A stretch of DNA of 64,000 nt from an uncultured Prevotellaceae bacterium (GTDB lineage Bacteria; Bacteroidota; Bacteroidia; Bacteroidales; Bacteroidaceae), in NCBI GenBank assembly GCA_900321425.1, contig ONWA01000015.1:1-64000 (forward strand), given 5' to 3'. This document shows, piece after piece, positions 16,402 through 25,225 of this stretch. The notes below the pieces were generated by a model. That model was not told where the DNA came from. It ran no database searches and worked only from the letters and a program-made list of their open reading frames with translations. Each line of letters begins with the position of its first letter. Within the stretch, counting starts at the first letter, position 1. Position numbers and translations under genes: made by a program.

Positions 16402-17694
16402 ATGAGTAACAAGAAGAATTATCGTTTTGAGACCCTGCAACTCCACGTAGGCCAGGAACAGGCCGACCCTGCAACCGATGCTCGTGCCGTGCCCATCTAT
16501 CAGACCACCTCGTATGTGTTCCGTAACTCCCAGCATGCTGCCGACCGTTTCGGTCTGCGTGACGCAGGAAATATTTACGGACGACTGACCAACTCGACAC
16601 AGGGTGTCTTTGAGGAGCGTGTTGCTGCCCTCGAAGGGGGTGTGGCAGGACTGGCTGTAGCCTCAGGAGCTGCTGCCATCACCTATGCCCTGCAGAACAT
16701 CGCACAGGCAGGCGACCATATCGTTGCTGCCGACAATCTCTATGGCGGTTCCTACAACCTCATCACACACACTTTAGCCACTCAAGGCATCACCAACAGC
16801 ATCGTGAATGTACGCGACCTCAAAGCTGTCGAGGCCGCCATCCGACCCAACACAAAAGTGATATATGCCGAGACTTTCGGCAACCCCAATTCGGATGTGA
16901 CGGATATTGATGCCTTAGCTGAGATTGCACACCGCCACCATATTCCACTCATCATCGACAACACCTTCGGCACACCTTTCCTCATCCGTCCTATTGAGCA
17001 TGGTGCCGACGTCGTGGTACACTCAGCCACGAAGTTCATTGGCGGTCACGGTACGTCATTGGGAGGTGTGATCGTTGATGGGGGAACCTTCAACTGGAAG
17101 GCCAATGCCGACAAGTTCCCCTCGCTGGCAAAGCCCGACCCATCCTATCATGGTGCTATCTTTGCCGATGTGGCAGGTGCTGCTGCCTTCGTCACCCGTA
17201 TCCGTGCCGTCATCCTGCGCGACACAGGTGCGACGATCTCACCCTTCAATGCGTTCATCCTGTTGCAGGGCTTGGAGACCCTGAGTCTGCGGGTGGAGCG
17301 TCATGTGGAGAACACGCTGAAGGTCATCAACTTCCTGGCTGGTCATCCGAAGGTGGCACGTATCAACCACCCCAGTCTGCCGACGCATCCTGACCATGCT
17401 CTCTATCAGAAATACTTCCCCAAGGGAGCTGGCAGTATCTTCACCTTCGAGATCAAAGGTGGTGAGAAGGAGGCATGGAAGTTTATCGACTCGCTACAGA
17501 TCTTCTCGCTCCTGGCTAACGTAGCCGACGTGAAGAGTCTGGTGATACACCCCTACACCACCACCCACTCGCAACTGTCACCAGAGGAACTGGCTGAGCA
17601 GCACATCACACCTGCTACCGTACGCCTCAGCATCGGCACAGAGCATATCGACGACATCCTCGACGACCTGAAGCAGGCCTTCGACAAGATTTAG
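16402..17694 (+). CDS. metY: O-acetylhomoserine aminocarboxypropyltransferase (sulfhydrylase)
   Basis: A 430-residue Cys/Met metabolism PLP enzyme. The start RFETLQLHVGQEQADPATDA and ARAVPIYQTTSYVF are the signature of O-acetylhomoserine sulfhydrylases, and the PLP lysine is in VVHSATKFIGGHG near residue 212. It makes homocysteine from O-acetylhomoserine and sulfide, supplying MetH. The end SIGTEHIDDILDDLKQAF is typical. The gene overlaps no neighbour; a LuxR-type regulator follows after 4 bp. A methionine gamma-lyase activity is less likely given the length and start. Confidence 0.9.
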   Translation: MSNKKNYRFETLQLHVGQEQADPATDARAVPIYQTTSYVFRNSQHAADRFGLRDAGNIYGRLTNSTQGVFEERVAALEGGVAGLAVASGAAAITYALQNIAQAGDHIVAADNLYGGSYNLITHTLATQGITNSIVNVRDLKAVEAAIRPNTKVIYAETFGNPNSDVTDIDALAEIAHRHHIPLIIDNTFGTPFLIRPIEHGADVVVHSATKFIGGHGTSLGGVIVDGGTFNWKANADKFPSLAKPDPSYHGAIFADVAGAAAFVTRIRAVILRDTGATISPFNAFILLQGLETLSLRVERHVENTLKVINFLAGHPKVARINHPSLPTHPDHALYQKYFPKGAGSIFTFEIKGGEKEAWKFIDSLQIFSLLANVADVKSLVIHPYTTTHSQLSPEELAEQHITPATVRLSIGTEHIDDILDDLKQAFDKI

Positions 17695-17698
17695 GAAG

Positions 17699-18343
17699 AT
17701 GAGAAGGAACTATATCTTAGCAGACAATCAGGAGCTGACACGCTTCGCACTGGAGAGTCTTCTCAGTAAGAAAGAAGAGAACGTAGTCTACAAGACCAGC
17801 GATAAAGCTGATCTTGTAGAACTGCTCAAGCTGCATGAAAGTGCTGTGGTGATACTCGACTACACCCTCTTCGACTTTGCCGACGAGGACCAGCTTCTGA
17901 TTATCGCTGAGCGTTTTAATCTGTCGGACTGGATACTTCTCAGCGAAGAGTTGACACCCCAGTTCCTCCGCCGGATGGTCTATTCCTCGCATCAGTTCAG
18001 TGTGGTGTTCAAGGACGGTTCACTGAGTGAGATACGAAATGCTCTGAATGCTGTCGAGGGGCACACTCGCTATCTCAGTCAACGAGCCCTCGAGGCAATC
18101 ATCGCCCAACAGCAGGAAGAGGAAACACCTAATATCCTGACCCATACAGAGATAGAGATTGTGAAGGCGATCGCATTGGGAAAGTCGACGAAAGAGATTG
18201 CTGCAGAGCGGTTTTCGAGTATCCACACCGTGAATACCCATCGCAAGAATATCTTCCGTAAACTGGGTATCAACACCGCTCATGAGGTGATCAAATACGC
18301 CCTACGAGCCGGACTGGTTGACTCCTCCGAATTCTATATTTAA
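17699..18343 (+). CDS. LuxR-family transcription regulator
   Basis: A 214-residue protein with an N-terminal receiver-like domain (residues 1-120; ADNQELTRFALESLL, VVILDYTLF where the Asp of LDY sits at the phosphorylation site) and a C-terminal LuxR/GerE helix-turn-helix (ILTHTEIEIVKAIALGKSTK, then HTVNTHRKNIFRKLG). The acidic pair at the receiver start is reduced to D-N, so phosphorylation is uncertain. It starts 4 bp after metY and is probably co-transcribed; no histidine kinase lies nearby. Confidence 0.85.
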   Translation: MRRNYILADNQELTRFALESLLSKKEENVVYKTSDKADLVELLKLHESAVVILDYTLFDFADEDQLLIIAERFNLSDWILLSEELTPQFLRRMVYSSHQFSVVFKDGSLSEIRNALNAVEGHTRYLSQRALEAIIAQQQEEETPNILTHTEIEIVKAIALGKSTKEIAAERFSSIHTVNTHRKNIFRKLGINTAHEVIKYALRAGLVDSSEFYI

Positions 18344-18431
18344 TCGCAGTCTTGATATCCTCCAGCAGATCCTCACCCGCTTCAAGTCCGATACTGAGTC
18401 CTGCGGCACTGACATTGACAAGGAGGTTCAC
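18341..18431 (-). pseudogene. C-terminal remnant of a trans-sulfuration PLP enzyme
   Basis: On the minus strand, right after the tcdA stop, one frame reads NLLVNVSAAGLSIGLEAGED then LLEDIKTAI. The pattern LS(I/V)GLE..EDL..D(I/L)..A(I/L) is the end of cystathionine gamma-synthase/beta-lyase family enzymes, the family of the neighbouring metY. There is no catalytic part and no proper stop at the end, so this is a scar or chance similarity. Confidence 0.4.
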
Positions 18432-19228
18432 CTATAGCTTGCATCCTGGATAACCAGGCCTGCCAGCGTGAAGCCGAAGATGGCGGTGATGTGCGCCACG
18501 GTGCCGTTAATCTGGGCTTTCGACGAGCACCACTCGTGATTCAACAGCGCGGGATCGCCAGGTCCGTTCTTAGCTTTCGGACACATACATTGCTCTGTGC
18601 CGCAGGTGGCGTTATGACCACGGTTCTGCAACAACTCGTCAGAGAACACACACAGGAACTTGCGTTTCGGAAATCGCTTCAGTCTCTTGAAGCGATTTCT
18701 TAATGCACGTGCCAGGGGGTCGCCCTTCACCTTCCAGAACTCGGCCACCTGGATGCGCGTAGGATCCATCTTCAGCGCGGCACCCATCGATGCGAAGAAG
18801 CGTGCCTTCGTCTGGCATGCCATCTCTATCAGCAGGGCCTTATCCTTCAGCGAGTCGATGGCATCGATGATATAGTCATACTCCTCGATGTGAAAGTCTG
18901 AAGCCGTCTCTTCCGTAAAAATCTTCTGCAGCGCCGTAATCTCCGCCTTGGGGTTGATGGCGAGCAGCCGTTCCTTCAGCGCCTCCACCTTCACCTGTCC
19001 CACCGTCTTTGTCGTCGCCATCAGCTGGCGATTGATGTTGGTAATGCACACGCGGTCAGAGTCCACGATGCTCAGCCGTCGGATGCCGCTGCGCACCAGG
19101 CTCTCAGCACACCACGACCCTACTCCACCGACGCCAAAGATAATCACTCGTTTCTGGGCGATACGCTCCATCGTCTCGTCGCCCAGCAACAACTCACTCC
19201 TGCGGAATATTGCATTGTCTATAGCCAT
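18428..19228 (-). CDS. tcdA: tRNA threonylcarbamoyladenosine dehydratase
   Basis: A 266-residue E1-like (ThiF/MoeB/HesA) enzyme. The ATP-binding start is RVIIFGVGGVGSWCAESLVR near residue 28, with NRQL and the IIDAIDSLKDKALLI segment downstream. TcdA cyclises t6A37 of tRNAs to ct6A. The length, RSELLLGDE start and the C-terminal GTVAHITAIFGFTLAG are typical. A minus-strand TACTTTTG at 19249-19256 could be its -7 element, giving an almost leaderless message. tsaB, another gene of the t6A pathway, is at 27988. Confidence 0.9.
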   Translation of the reverse strand: MAIDNAIFRRSELLLGDETMERIAQKRVIIFGVGGVGSWCAESLVRSGIRRLSIVDSDRVCITNINRQLMATTKTVGQVKVEALKERLLAINPKAEITALQKIFTEETASDFHIEEYDYIIDAIDSLKDKALLIEMACQTKARFFASMGAALKMDPTRIQVAEFWKVKGDPLARALRNRFKRLKRFPKRKFLCVFSDELLQNRGHNATCGTEQCMCPKAKNGPGDPALLNHEWCSSKAQINGTVAHITAIFGFTLAGLVIQDASYR

Positions 19229-19375
19229 TACTTGATTGTATTACGATGCAAAAGTACTACTTTTTCTCAAATAATCAGGCCATCAAAAGCCAAAAACGAC
19301 AAAGACATTTAATGGTAGACCATCACTTTCGGTAAAATACCATGTTTATGGTATGCGAATAACGCACCAGAGGTA

Positions 19376-19406
19376 TTGCGGGTGTGAGAAATTCGCCGTA
19401 CCTTTG
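19376..19406 (+). promoter_or_regulatory. Promoter for cysK
   Basis: TTG at 19376-19378, 20 nt, TACCTTTG at 19399-19406; ATG at 19450. Confidence 0.75.
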
Positions 19407-19449
19407 CACCATGATTTTGAATTTATAACTTAAATAGAAGGTAAGGATT

Positions 19450-20397
19450 ATGGCAAAGATTGCAAAACAGCTGACCGAGCTCGTCGGCAACACACCACTT
19501 CTTGAGCTCAATAAGTATTCAAAGGCAAAGGGATTGGAGACACCCGTGATTGCCAAAGTAGAGTTTTTCAACCCCGGCGGCAGCGTCAAGGACCGTATCG
19601 CGCTGGCTATGATCGAGGACGCTGAGGCGAAGGGCATCCTAAAACCTGGCGCTACCATCATCGAACCCACCAGCGGTAATACGGGCGTAGGACTGGCACT
19701 GGTCAGCGCCGTCAAGGGCTACCACCTGATCCTTACCATGCCCGAAACCATGAGTGTGGAGCGTCGTAACCTCGTCAAGGCATACGGTGCAGAGGTGCGT
19801 CTCACCTCAGGTAAAGACGGTATGCCCGGTGCCATCCGCGCTGCTGAGGAACTGCGCGACTCGATTCCTGGGTCCGTCATCCTGCAACAGTTTGAGAATG
19901 CGGCCAACCCCGCCAAGCACTATGCGACCACGGGGCCTGAAATCTGGCGCGACACCGACGGACAGGTGGACATCTTCATCGGTGGTGTAGGTACTGGTGG
20001 TACCATCAGCGGCACAGGTAAGTACCTGAAGGAGCAGAATCCCAACGTGAAGGTGATTGCGGTGGAGCCGAAGTCATCACCCGTGCTGAATGGTGGTCAG
20101 AGCGGTCCGCACAAGATTCAGGGCATCGGTGCCGGTTTCGTACCCAAGACGTATGATGCCGACGTCATCGATGAGGTGTTCGACGTGGAGAACGACGACG
20201 CTATCCGCACGGGACGCGAGATTGCCCAACAGGAAGGTCTGTTGGTGGGTATCAGTGCTGGTGCTGCCCTCTTTGCTGCCATCCAGATAGCCAAACGTCC
20301 TGAGAACAAAGGCAAGAAGATTGTGGTGTTACTGCCCGATACAGGCGAGCGCTACCTCTCTACGGTGCTCTATGCCTTCGAGGACTATCCACTGTGA
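19450..20397 (+). CDS. cysK: Cysteine synthase A
   Basis: A 315-residue O-acetylserine sulfhydrylase. It has the PLP lysine in [11 protein letters not shown] near residue 44, the substrate loop PTSGNTG near residue 75, and the phosphate-binding [13 protein letters not shown] near residue 177. It makes cysteine from O-acetylserine and sulfide. Its own promoter and terminator make it monocistronic. Confidence 0.95.
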   Translation: MAKIAKQLTELVGNTPLLELNKYSKAKGLETPVIAKVEFFNPGGSVKDRIALAMIEDAEAKGILKPGATIIEPTSGNTGVGLALVSAVKGYHLILTMPETMSVERRNLVKAYGAEVRLTSGKDGMPGAIRAAEELRDSIPGSVILQQFENAANPAKHYATTGPEIWRDTDGQVDIFIGGVGTGGTISGTGKYLKEQNPNVKVIAVEPKSSPVLNGGQSGPHKIQGIGAGFVPKTYDADVIDEVFDVENDDAIRTGREIAQQEGLLVGISAGAALFAAIQIAKRPENKGKKIVVLLPDTGERYLSTVLYAFEDYPL

Positions 20398-20436
20398 AAA
20401 ATTGAAAAATTGAAGAACTGAAAAATTGAAAAAGTG
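20397..20436 (+). repeat. Octamer tandem repeat after cysK
   Basis: Five 8-nt units, mostly aaaaattg (units 1, 2 and 4 exact), begin at the last base of the cysK stop codon and run into the first arm of the terminator. Confidence 0.8.
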
Positions 20437-20470
20437 TACTCTTTTCAATCGAAAAGGGTACGCTTTTTGT
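20429..20470 (+). terminator. cysK terminator
   Basis: An 18-bp stem (arms 20429-20446 and 20451-20468) with two G-T pairs and loop AATC; the T-run is in the second arm and beyond. Probably works in both directions. Confidence 0.85.
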
Positions 20471-20499
20471 CTTTGATCGTCTATAGATAAAAAGAGTTT

Positions 20500-21216
20500 A
20501 TGAACATCGCATTAATTATCGCTGGAGGCTCTGGCAACAGGATGGGACAAGATATCCCCAAACAGTTCATACACGTAGAAGGATGTCCTATCATCATCCA
20601 TACGATGCAGGCCTTCCAGAAGCATCCTGATATACAGGCGATTGCAGTGGTCTGTCTGAAAGGATGGGAGACCGTCTTACAGTCGTATGCCAACCAGTTT
20701 CTCATCGACAAACTAAAATGGATCTTCCCTGGAGGAGGTACAGGTCAGGAATCCATCCACAACGGTATCTACGGACTGCGTGAGGCTGGCTGTCAAGATA
20801 GTGACCTAGTACTGATCCACGATGCCGTACGACCGTTGCTCTCACAGGAAATCATTTCCTCGAACATTGCCACCTGTCAGGCATACGGCTATGCCATCAC
20901 AGGTATCCAGTGCCGTGAGGCTATTTTGGAAAGCGAAGATGGTTTCTCCTCTAATACCAGTATCCCACGCGACAAGCTCGTGCGCACACAGACACCACAG
21001 ACCTTCCGTCTGGGGAATATCATCGCGGCCCATGAGGAAGCGAAAACAAAAGGTATCAACAACTCTGTGGCATCATGTACTTTAATAGCCGAACTCGGCG
21101 GAAGGGATATGCATATCGTGCCTGGCTCTGAGAAGAATATCAAGGTGACTACTGTTGAGGATCTGGAGATTCTGAAAGCCCTCATGAATATCAAGGCAGA
21201 ATCATGGTTGAAATAA
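20500..21216 (+). CDS. TarI-like CDP-polyol (ribitol) cytidylyltransferase, IspD family
   Basis: A 238-residue IspD/TarI nucleotidyltransferase. The CTP-binding loop is IIAGGSGNRMGQDIPKQF near residues 6-23, followed by GGGTGQESIHNGI and LIHDAVRPL near residue 108. The extended WETVLQSYANQF region and context point to the TarI/Bcs1 branch (CDP-ribitol or a similar CDP-alditol) rather than the isoprenoid IspD; dxr of the isoprenoid route is at 31096, away from here. The next gene is an SDR overlapping by 13 bp, then comes a convergent LicD gene, so these probably activate and transfer a phospho-alditol to a glycan. IspD activity cannot be excluded. Confidence 0.75.
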   Translation: MNIALIIAGGSGNRMGQDIPKQFIHVEGCPIIIHTMQAFQKHPDIQAIAVVCLKGWETVLQSYANQFLIDKLKWIFPGGGTGQESIHNGIYGLREAGCQDSDLVLIHDAVRPLLSQEIISSNIATCQAYGYAITGIQCREAILESEDGFSSNTSIPRDKLVRTQTPQTFRLGNIIAAHEEAKTKGINNSVASCTLIAELGGRDMHIVPGSEKNIKVTTVEDLEILKALMNIKAESWLK

Positions 21217-22181
21217 GTGCGCTGAATGGTTCCACTATCCTGATTACAGGAGCGACAGGCCTCATCGGTTCCGAACTGGTAGAGACCCTGCTGACAGCAA
21301 CCGACTGTGAGGTCTATGCTACTTGCAGACAACAGGATACGGCACAACAACGCTTCCAACATATCCTCCCACATCCCCGTCTCCATCTGTTGACATACGA
21401 TGTGACACAACCATTGACGGCAAATACCCACTTCGACTATATCATCCATGCAGCGAGTCCGGCCAGTCCTGCCAGTTTCAGTCAGTATCCCGTAGAAGTG
21501 ATGATGGCCAATATCCTTGGAGTCAGGCATCTTCTGGACTATGGACAGCGCCACCAGATGAAACGAATGCTTTTCATCTCCTCCGGTGAGATCTATGGTG
21601 AGGGCGACGGAACACCGTTTCAAGAGCATGACAGCGGTTATATCGACAGTCTTTCACCACGCGCCTGCTACCCCTCCTCCAAACGGGCTGCAGAGACCCT
21701 GTGCGCAGCGTATGTGGCAGAAAAGAATGTCGACGTGGTTATCGCACGACTCTGTCATACCTATGGTCCTGGCTTCACGGAGAAGGACAACCGTGTCTAT
21801 GCTCAGTTCCTACGCAACGTACTGCGAGGAGAGGATATCGTGATGAAGAGTGCAGGCAGACAGATGCGTTCGTGGATCTATGTACAGGATGCCGTAGACG
21901 CTATCCTGACTCTGTTACTGAAAGGGGAAAAAGGAGAAGCCTACAATGTGGCAGATGCGCAGTCATGCATCACCATCCGATCACTAGCAGAGAAGATTGC
22001 GGCATTGGCCGACAGACAGGTGATCATCGATATCCCTCAGGATGCTACACAAGGGAACACGACACCCATCAGTTGCGCTACATTCGCAACGAAAAAGATA
22101 GAAGCCTTAGGTTGGAAACCCAGATACACCATTGATGAAGGTCTTCGTCAGACTCTGCAACGTCTTCAAAACCAGGGGTAG
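21204..22181 (+). CDS. NAD-dependent epimerase/dehydratase (extended SDR)
   Basis: A 325-residue extended SDR with the Rossmann glycine motif TGATGLIGSELVETLL near residue 15 and the catalytic Y-x3-K in CYPSSKRAAETL near residue 155, preceded by SSGEIYGEG. The family acts on nucleotide sugars (UDP-glucuronate decarboxylase and dTDP-glucose dehydratase are relatives). It overlaps the cytidylyltransferase by 13 bp and ends convergent with LicD, overlapping it by 16 bp. It may supply the polyol or modified sugar for the cluster. Confidence 0.8.
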   Translation: MVEISALNGSTILITGATGLIGSELVETLLTATDCEVYATCRQQDTAQQRFQHILPHPRLHLLTYDVTQPLTANTHFDYIIHAASPASPASFSQYPVEVMMANILGVRHLLDYGQRHQMKRMLFISSGEIYGEGDGTPFQEHDSGYIDSLSPRACYPSSKRAAETLCAAYVAEKNVDVVIARLCHTYGPGFTEKDNRVYAQFLRNVLRGEDIVMKSAGRQMRSWIYVQDAVDAILTLLLKGEKGEAYNVADAQSCITIRSLAEKIAALADRQVIIDIPQDATQGNTTPISCATFATKKIEALGWKPRYTIDEGLRQTLQRLQNQG

Positions 22182-23068
22182 TAGTGGCGACCAACCTTCC
22201 GCATCACCTGTGCCACCGACTCTTCCGCATCCATATTGAAATAGGTCTTGTAATGATGAGACTCCCGTTTCTCGACAGGAGGCAGTTGCATATAGTCGCC
22301 AAAGAAATGACGCAGGTAATGGTCGTAGCCATCCGACAGGCACACTTCGATGCCCTCAAACGGGAACTTCACCGGTCCACCGACCCACGCACGGGGATAG
22401 ACCTCCTTGTCGCCATAGATACCACAATACACCACCACATGGCTCGTGGAACCAAAGGGATGACGATGACAGATATCGTCCATCATCCTCAGCAAATGAC
22501 GACGATAACTCCGTCGTCCCAGGAACCCGCGCGTCTTATAACAGAAGCGACCCCACTCATGTCTGTCGAGCAACAGGCGGAGATACTCGCCAAACGTACT
22601 GTGGGCGGAGATGGCAGCCAACCGGTTCTGTATCTTTGAGAAACGCCGTTTGAGCCGTATCGCCTCCTCCATCTCCTCTGCCGTTCCATCCAAAGGGAAA
22701 ATGTCGACAAACAAACCGAATACACAAGGGGTGTCCTTGCGTTCCAGAATGGTGGTACCTTTCTTACACAATTTCGAGAAATACATGAAATAATTATCCG
22801 TATTGTAAGGCGTATGCAACTCATACTCACCCAGGTCGCCGTTCTCTCCACAGATATCCAACAGACGGTCATAGTCAGGACGAGGCATGAACACGTCGAT
22901 ATCATCATCCCAAGGAATCATACCATGATGACGCACGGCTCCGATAGCCGTACCTCCACAACAGTAATAGGTGAGGTGATGTTCCTCACAAATGGAAATA
23001 AACTTCTTGAGAATGTCCAGAATGATGGCATTCCACTTCGGTTGCAAATCAGGTGTTATCTCTTGCAT
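22166..23068 (-). CDS. LicD family phosphotransferase
   Basis: A 300-residue LicD/fukutin-type enzyme. The signature YYCCGGTAIGAVRHHG then IPWDDDIDV lies at residues about 34-59 and holds the metal-binding aspartates. Family members transfer phosphocholine or phospho-polyol from a CDP donor to sugars. Together with the TarI-like cytidylyltransferase on the other strand this suggests phospho-alditol decoration of a surface glycan. A -7 element (CAAAGGTA 23092-23099, minus) sits 24-31 bp before the ATG; a -33 element is not clear. The promoter of the next gene is divergent. Confidence 0.85.
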   Translation of the reverse strand: MQEITPDLQPKWNAIILDILKKFISICEEHHLTYYCCGGTAIGAVRHHGMIPWDDDIDVFMPRPDYDRLLDICGENGDLGEYELHTPYNTDNYFMYFSKLCKKGTTILERKDTPCVFGLFVDIFPLDGTAEEMEEAIRLKRRFSKIQNRLAAISAHSTFGEYLRLLLDRHEWGRFCYKTRGFLGRRSYRRHLLRMMDDICHRHPFGSTSHVVVYCGIYGDKEVYPRAWVGGPVKFPFEGIEVCLSDGYDHYLRHFFGDYMQLPPVEKRESHHYKTYFNMDAEESVAQVMRKVGRHYYPWF

Positions 23069-23119
23069 GACGATCCATATGATTTTGGCGACAAAGGTAC
23101 AAAGAATATTTTAGAATCG

Positions 23120-23151
23120 TTTGGTAGTTCCTGCTTTTTTGGTTATCTTTG
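23120..23151 (+). promoter_or_regulatory. Promoter for the GT14-like gene
   Basis: TTTG at 23120-23123, 20 nt, TATCTTTG at 23144-23151. It decides the ATG at 23196, because an earlier in-frame start at 23121 would lie inside the promoter. Confidence 0.8.
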
Positions 23152-23195
23152 CAGCAAGTAATAGAACCCAGCGTTTGTCAAAAGCGATTACGACT

Positions 23196-24107
23196 ATGAG
23201 ACTTGCCTTTCTCATCTCAGCCCACACAGACCCCATCCACTTGCGACGGATGATAGGGAGTCTGCCCCCAGCATCGGTATTTATCGTGCATGTGGACGCG
23301 AAGTCCAAGCTGACCCCTTTCACCGATTTGATCACAGACCCGAGGGTGTTCTTCATCCAGGAACGCACAGACGTGATGTGGGGAAGTATCGGTGTTGTAG
23401 AGGCGCAGATGAAGATGATCAGGAAGGCACTGCAACTGAACCAGCAAGAGCCTATCGACTATCTGATATCGCTGAGTGGACTGGACTATCCGCTATGGAG
23501 CAACCAGCGCATCAACGACTTCTTTGTCCGTCAACCGGGAAAAGAGTATATCGTAACCCTCTGTATGGAAAACCAGGGAGAGGCAGCACAACTCTATCGC
23601 GAACACCGTCCGTTCAACTATAAATCATGGCCATATGGCTCGTTGGGCAGTAAGTTCAGAGTGGCACTCCGCAAAATCATCTATGCGATAGGCATCCGCA
23701 AGTCTTTACGTTTCCGAGCCCAAGGGAAGGAATATGTATTACACAAAGGTTCTATGTGGTGGGCCATCACGCCTGCTCTCGCCACGCTGGCTCTTCAGTA
23801 CTGGGATGAGAACACGGACTACGTGCGATACTTCCACGACGGTTTTGCACCAGACGAGACCTTTATCCACACGATAACTGCGCATTCGACATTTGCACCT
23901 CAGGCGATACGATTGGAAGGAAAATTCAAGAACTTAGAGGGAATCACCCCACTCACCTTTATTGACTATACCCATGGTATAAAGGTGTTTACAGAGGAAG
24001 ACTTTGAAGAACTCATCCAAAGTGATAAGATGTTCTGTCGGAAAACGGTTACAGGTATCAGCGACCGTCTAATGGACATGATTGATACCTACAGGAGTAC
24101 CCACTAA
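23196..24107 (+). CDS. Core-2/I-branching-like glycosyltransferase (GT14)
   Basis: A 303-residue enzyme beginning MRLAFLISAHTDPIHLRRMI, with VFIVHVDAKSK, IDYLISLSGLDYPLWSNQRI and KGSMWWAITPALATL, all typical of beta-1,6-N-acetylglucosaminyltransferase-like GT14 proteins of bacteria. PDETFIHTI near residue 224 is the acceptor/catalytic region. It has its own promoter next to licD and is probably part of the glycan decoration group. Confidence 0.85.
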   Translation: MRLAFLISAHTDPIHLRRMIGSLPPASVFIVHVDAKSKLTPFTDLITDPRVFFIQERTDVMWGSIGVVEAQMKMIRKALQLNQQEPIDYLISLSGLDYPLWSNQRINDFFVRQPGKEYIVTLCMENQGEAAQLYREHRPFNYKSWPYGSLGSKFRVALRKIIYAIGIRKSLRFRAQGKEYVLHKGSMWWAITPALATLALQYWDENTDYVRYFHDGFAPDETFIHTITAHSTFAPQAIRLEGKFKNLEGITPLTFIDYTHGIKVFTEEDFEELIQSDKMFCRKTVTGISDRLMDMIDTYRSTH

Positions 24108-24643
24108 CGATAATACTCCACCACCATGTGTTCAATGGTTGAAGGAACCAATTGACCCACTGACTCACCCTTACGTACCCGTTCACGAATCTCCGTGCTC
24201 GACACGGGGTAGAGCTCTGCATCAACTGTACCAGGATATTCGTCGCGCGGATAGACCACCACATCATACTGCCGCAGGATATCTTTCCAGTGATACCAAC
24301 GGGTAAAGTGTGCCCAGTTGTCACCACCAATCATCAAGACAAACTCCCGATCGGGATAATGTTGACTTAACGCCAGTAATGTATGCCATGTGTAGGAGGG
24401 CTTGGGAAGATGGAACTCGAAATCGGAAGCAACGATACCCTCAATATCTTCCACTGCTTTTTGAGCCATCATGAAACGCAAGTGATCGGCCAATAGGTCG
24501 GATTCCTGTTTCAAAGGATTCTGAGGCGACACCATCAGCCACACTTCATCTAGCGATGCTTCCTTTCGCAACTGTTGCGCCAAAGCGATATGTCCGTTGT
24601 GGATAGGGTTGAACGAACCGCCGAAGATGCCTGTCCTCTGCAT
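24104..24643 (-). CDS. nadD: Nicotinate-nucleotide adenylyltransferase
   Basis: A 179-residue nucleotidyltransferase: TGIFGGSFNPIHNGH at residues 4-18 contains the phosphate-binding HxGH-type motif, and the C-terminus has SSTEIRERVRKGESV, the ISSTxIR motif. It makes deamido-NAD. It is the last gene of yicC-gmk-nadD on the minus strand, 3 bp after gmk, and overlaps the convergent glycosyltransferase by 4 bp. Confidence 0.95.
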   Translation of the reverse strand: MQRTGIFGGSFNPIHNGHIALAQQLRKEASLDEVWLMVSPQNPLKQESDLLADHLRFMMAQKAVEDIEGIVASDFEFHLPKPSYTWHTLLALSQHYPDREFVLMIGGDNWAHFTRWYHWKDILRQYDVVVYPRDEYPGTVDAELYPVSSTEIRERVRKGESVGQLVPSTIEHMVVEYYR

Positions 24644-24646
24644 GGA

Positions 24647-25222
24647 TTATGCTTGATCTAAGAAAGCTTTAACAATCGATAGCACCTCCTGCTTGGCTGT
24701 CGTTAGATCATCATTGACAACCACATGATCAAACTGTGGTGCGAAGGTCATCTCATAAGATGCCTTTGCCAACCTGTTCTCTATCGCCTCCTGGGTATCG
24801 GTGCCTCTACCCTCCAGTCGACGACGCAGTTCCTCTACTGAGGGAGGCTGAATAAAAAGACTAAGTGCCTCGTCGCCATAGAATTTCTTGATATTGACAC
24901 CTCCCTTGACATCCACGTCGAACACCACATTCTGTCCAGCATCACGCTGACGCTCGACCTGAGACTTCAAGGTGCCATAGAAACGATCCTGATACACTTC
25001 CTCATACTCCAGAAACTCACCAGCATCTATCTTCGCCTTAAACTCCTCAGGAGTCAGAAAGAAATACTCCACACCATTTTGTTCCGTACCCCTCGGTGCA
25101 CGCGAAGTGCAGGAGACGGAGAAATAGAGACGGAGCTCAGGATACTCATGCATCAACCACTGAACAATGGTCGACTTACCACTACCACTGGGGGCACTTA
25201 CGATAATCAACTTTCCCTTCAT
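24647..25222 (-). CDS. gmk: Guanylate kinase
   Basis: A 191-residue kinase with P-loop IIVSAPSGSGKSTIV near residue 6, GMP-binding SCTSRAPRGTEQNGVEY near residue 37 and DVDVKGGVNIKK near residue 98. It phosphorylates GMP to GDP. It sits between yicC and nadD with gaps of 3 bp on each side. Confidence 0.95.
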   Translation of the reverse strand: MKGKLIIVSAPSGSGKSTIVQWLMHEYPELRLYFSVSCTSRAPRGTEQNGVEYFFLTPEEFKAKIDAGEFLEYEEVYQDRFYGTLKSQVERQRDAGQNVVFDVDVKGGVNIKKFYGDEALSLFIQPPSVEELRRRLEGRGTDTQEAIENRLAKASYEMTFAPQFDHVVVNDDLTTAKQEVLSIVKAFLDQA

Positions 25223-25225
25223 CGT

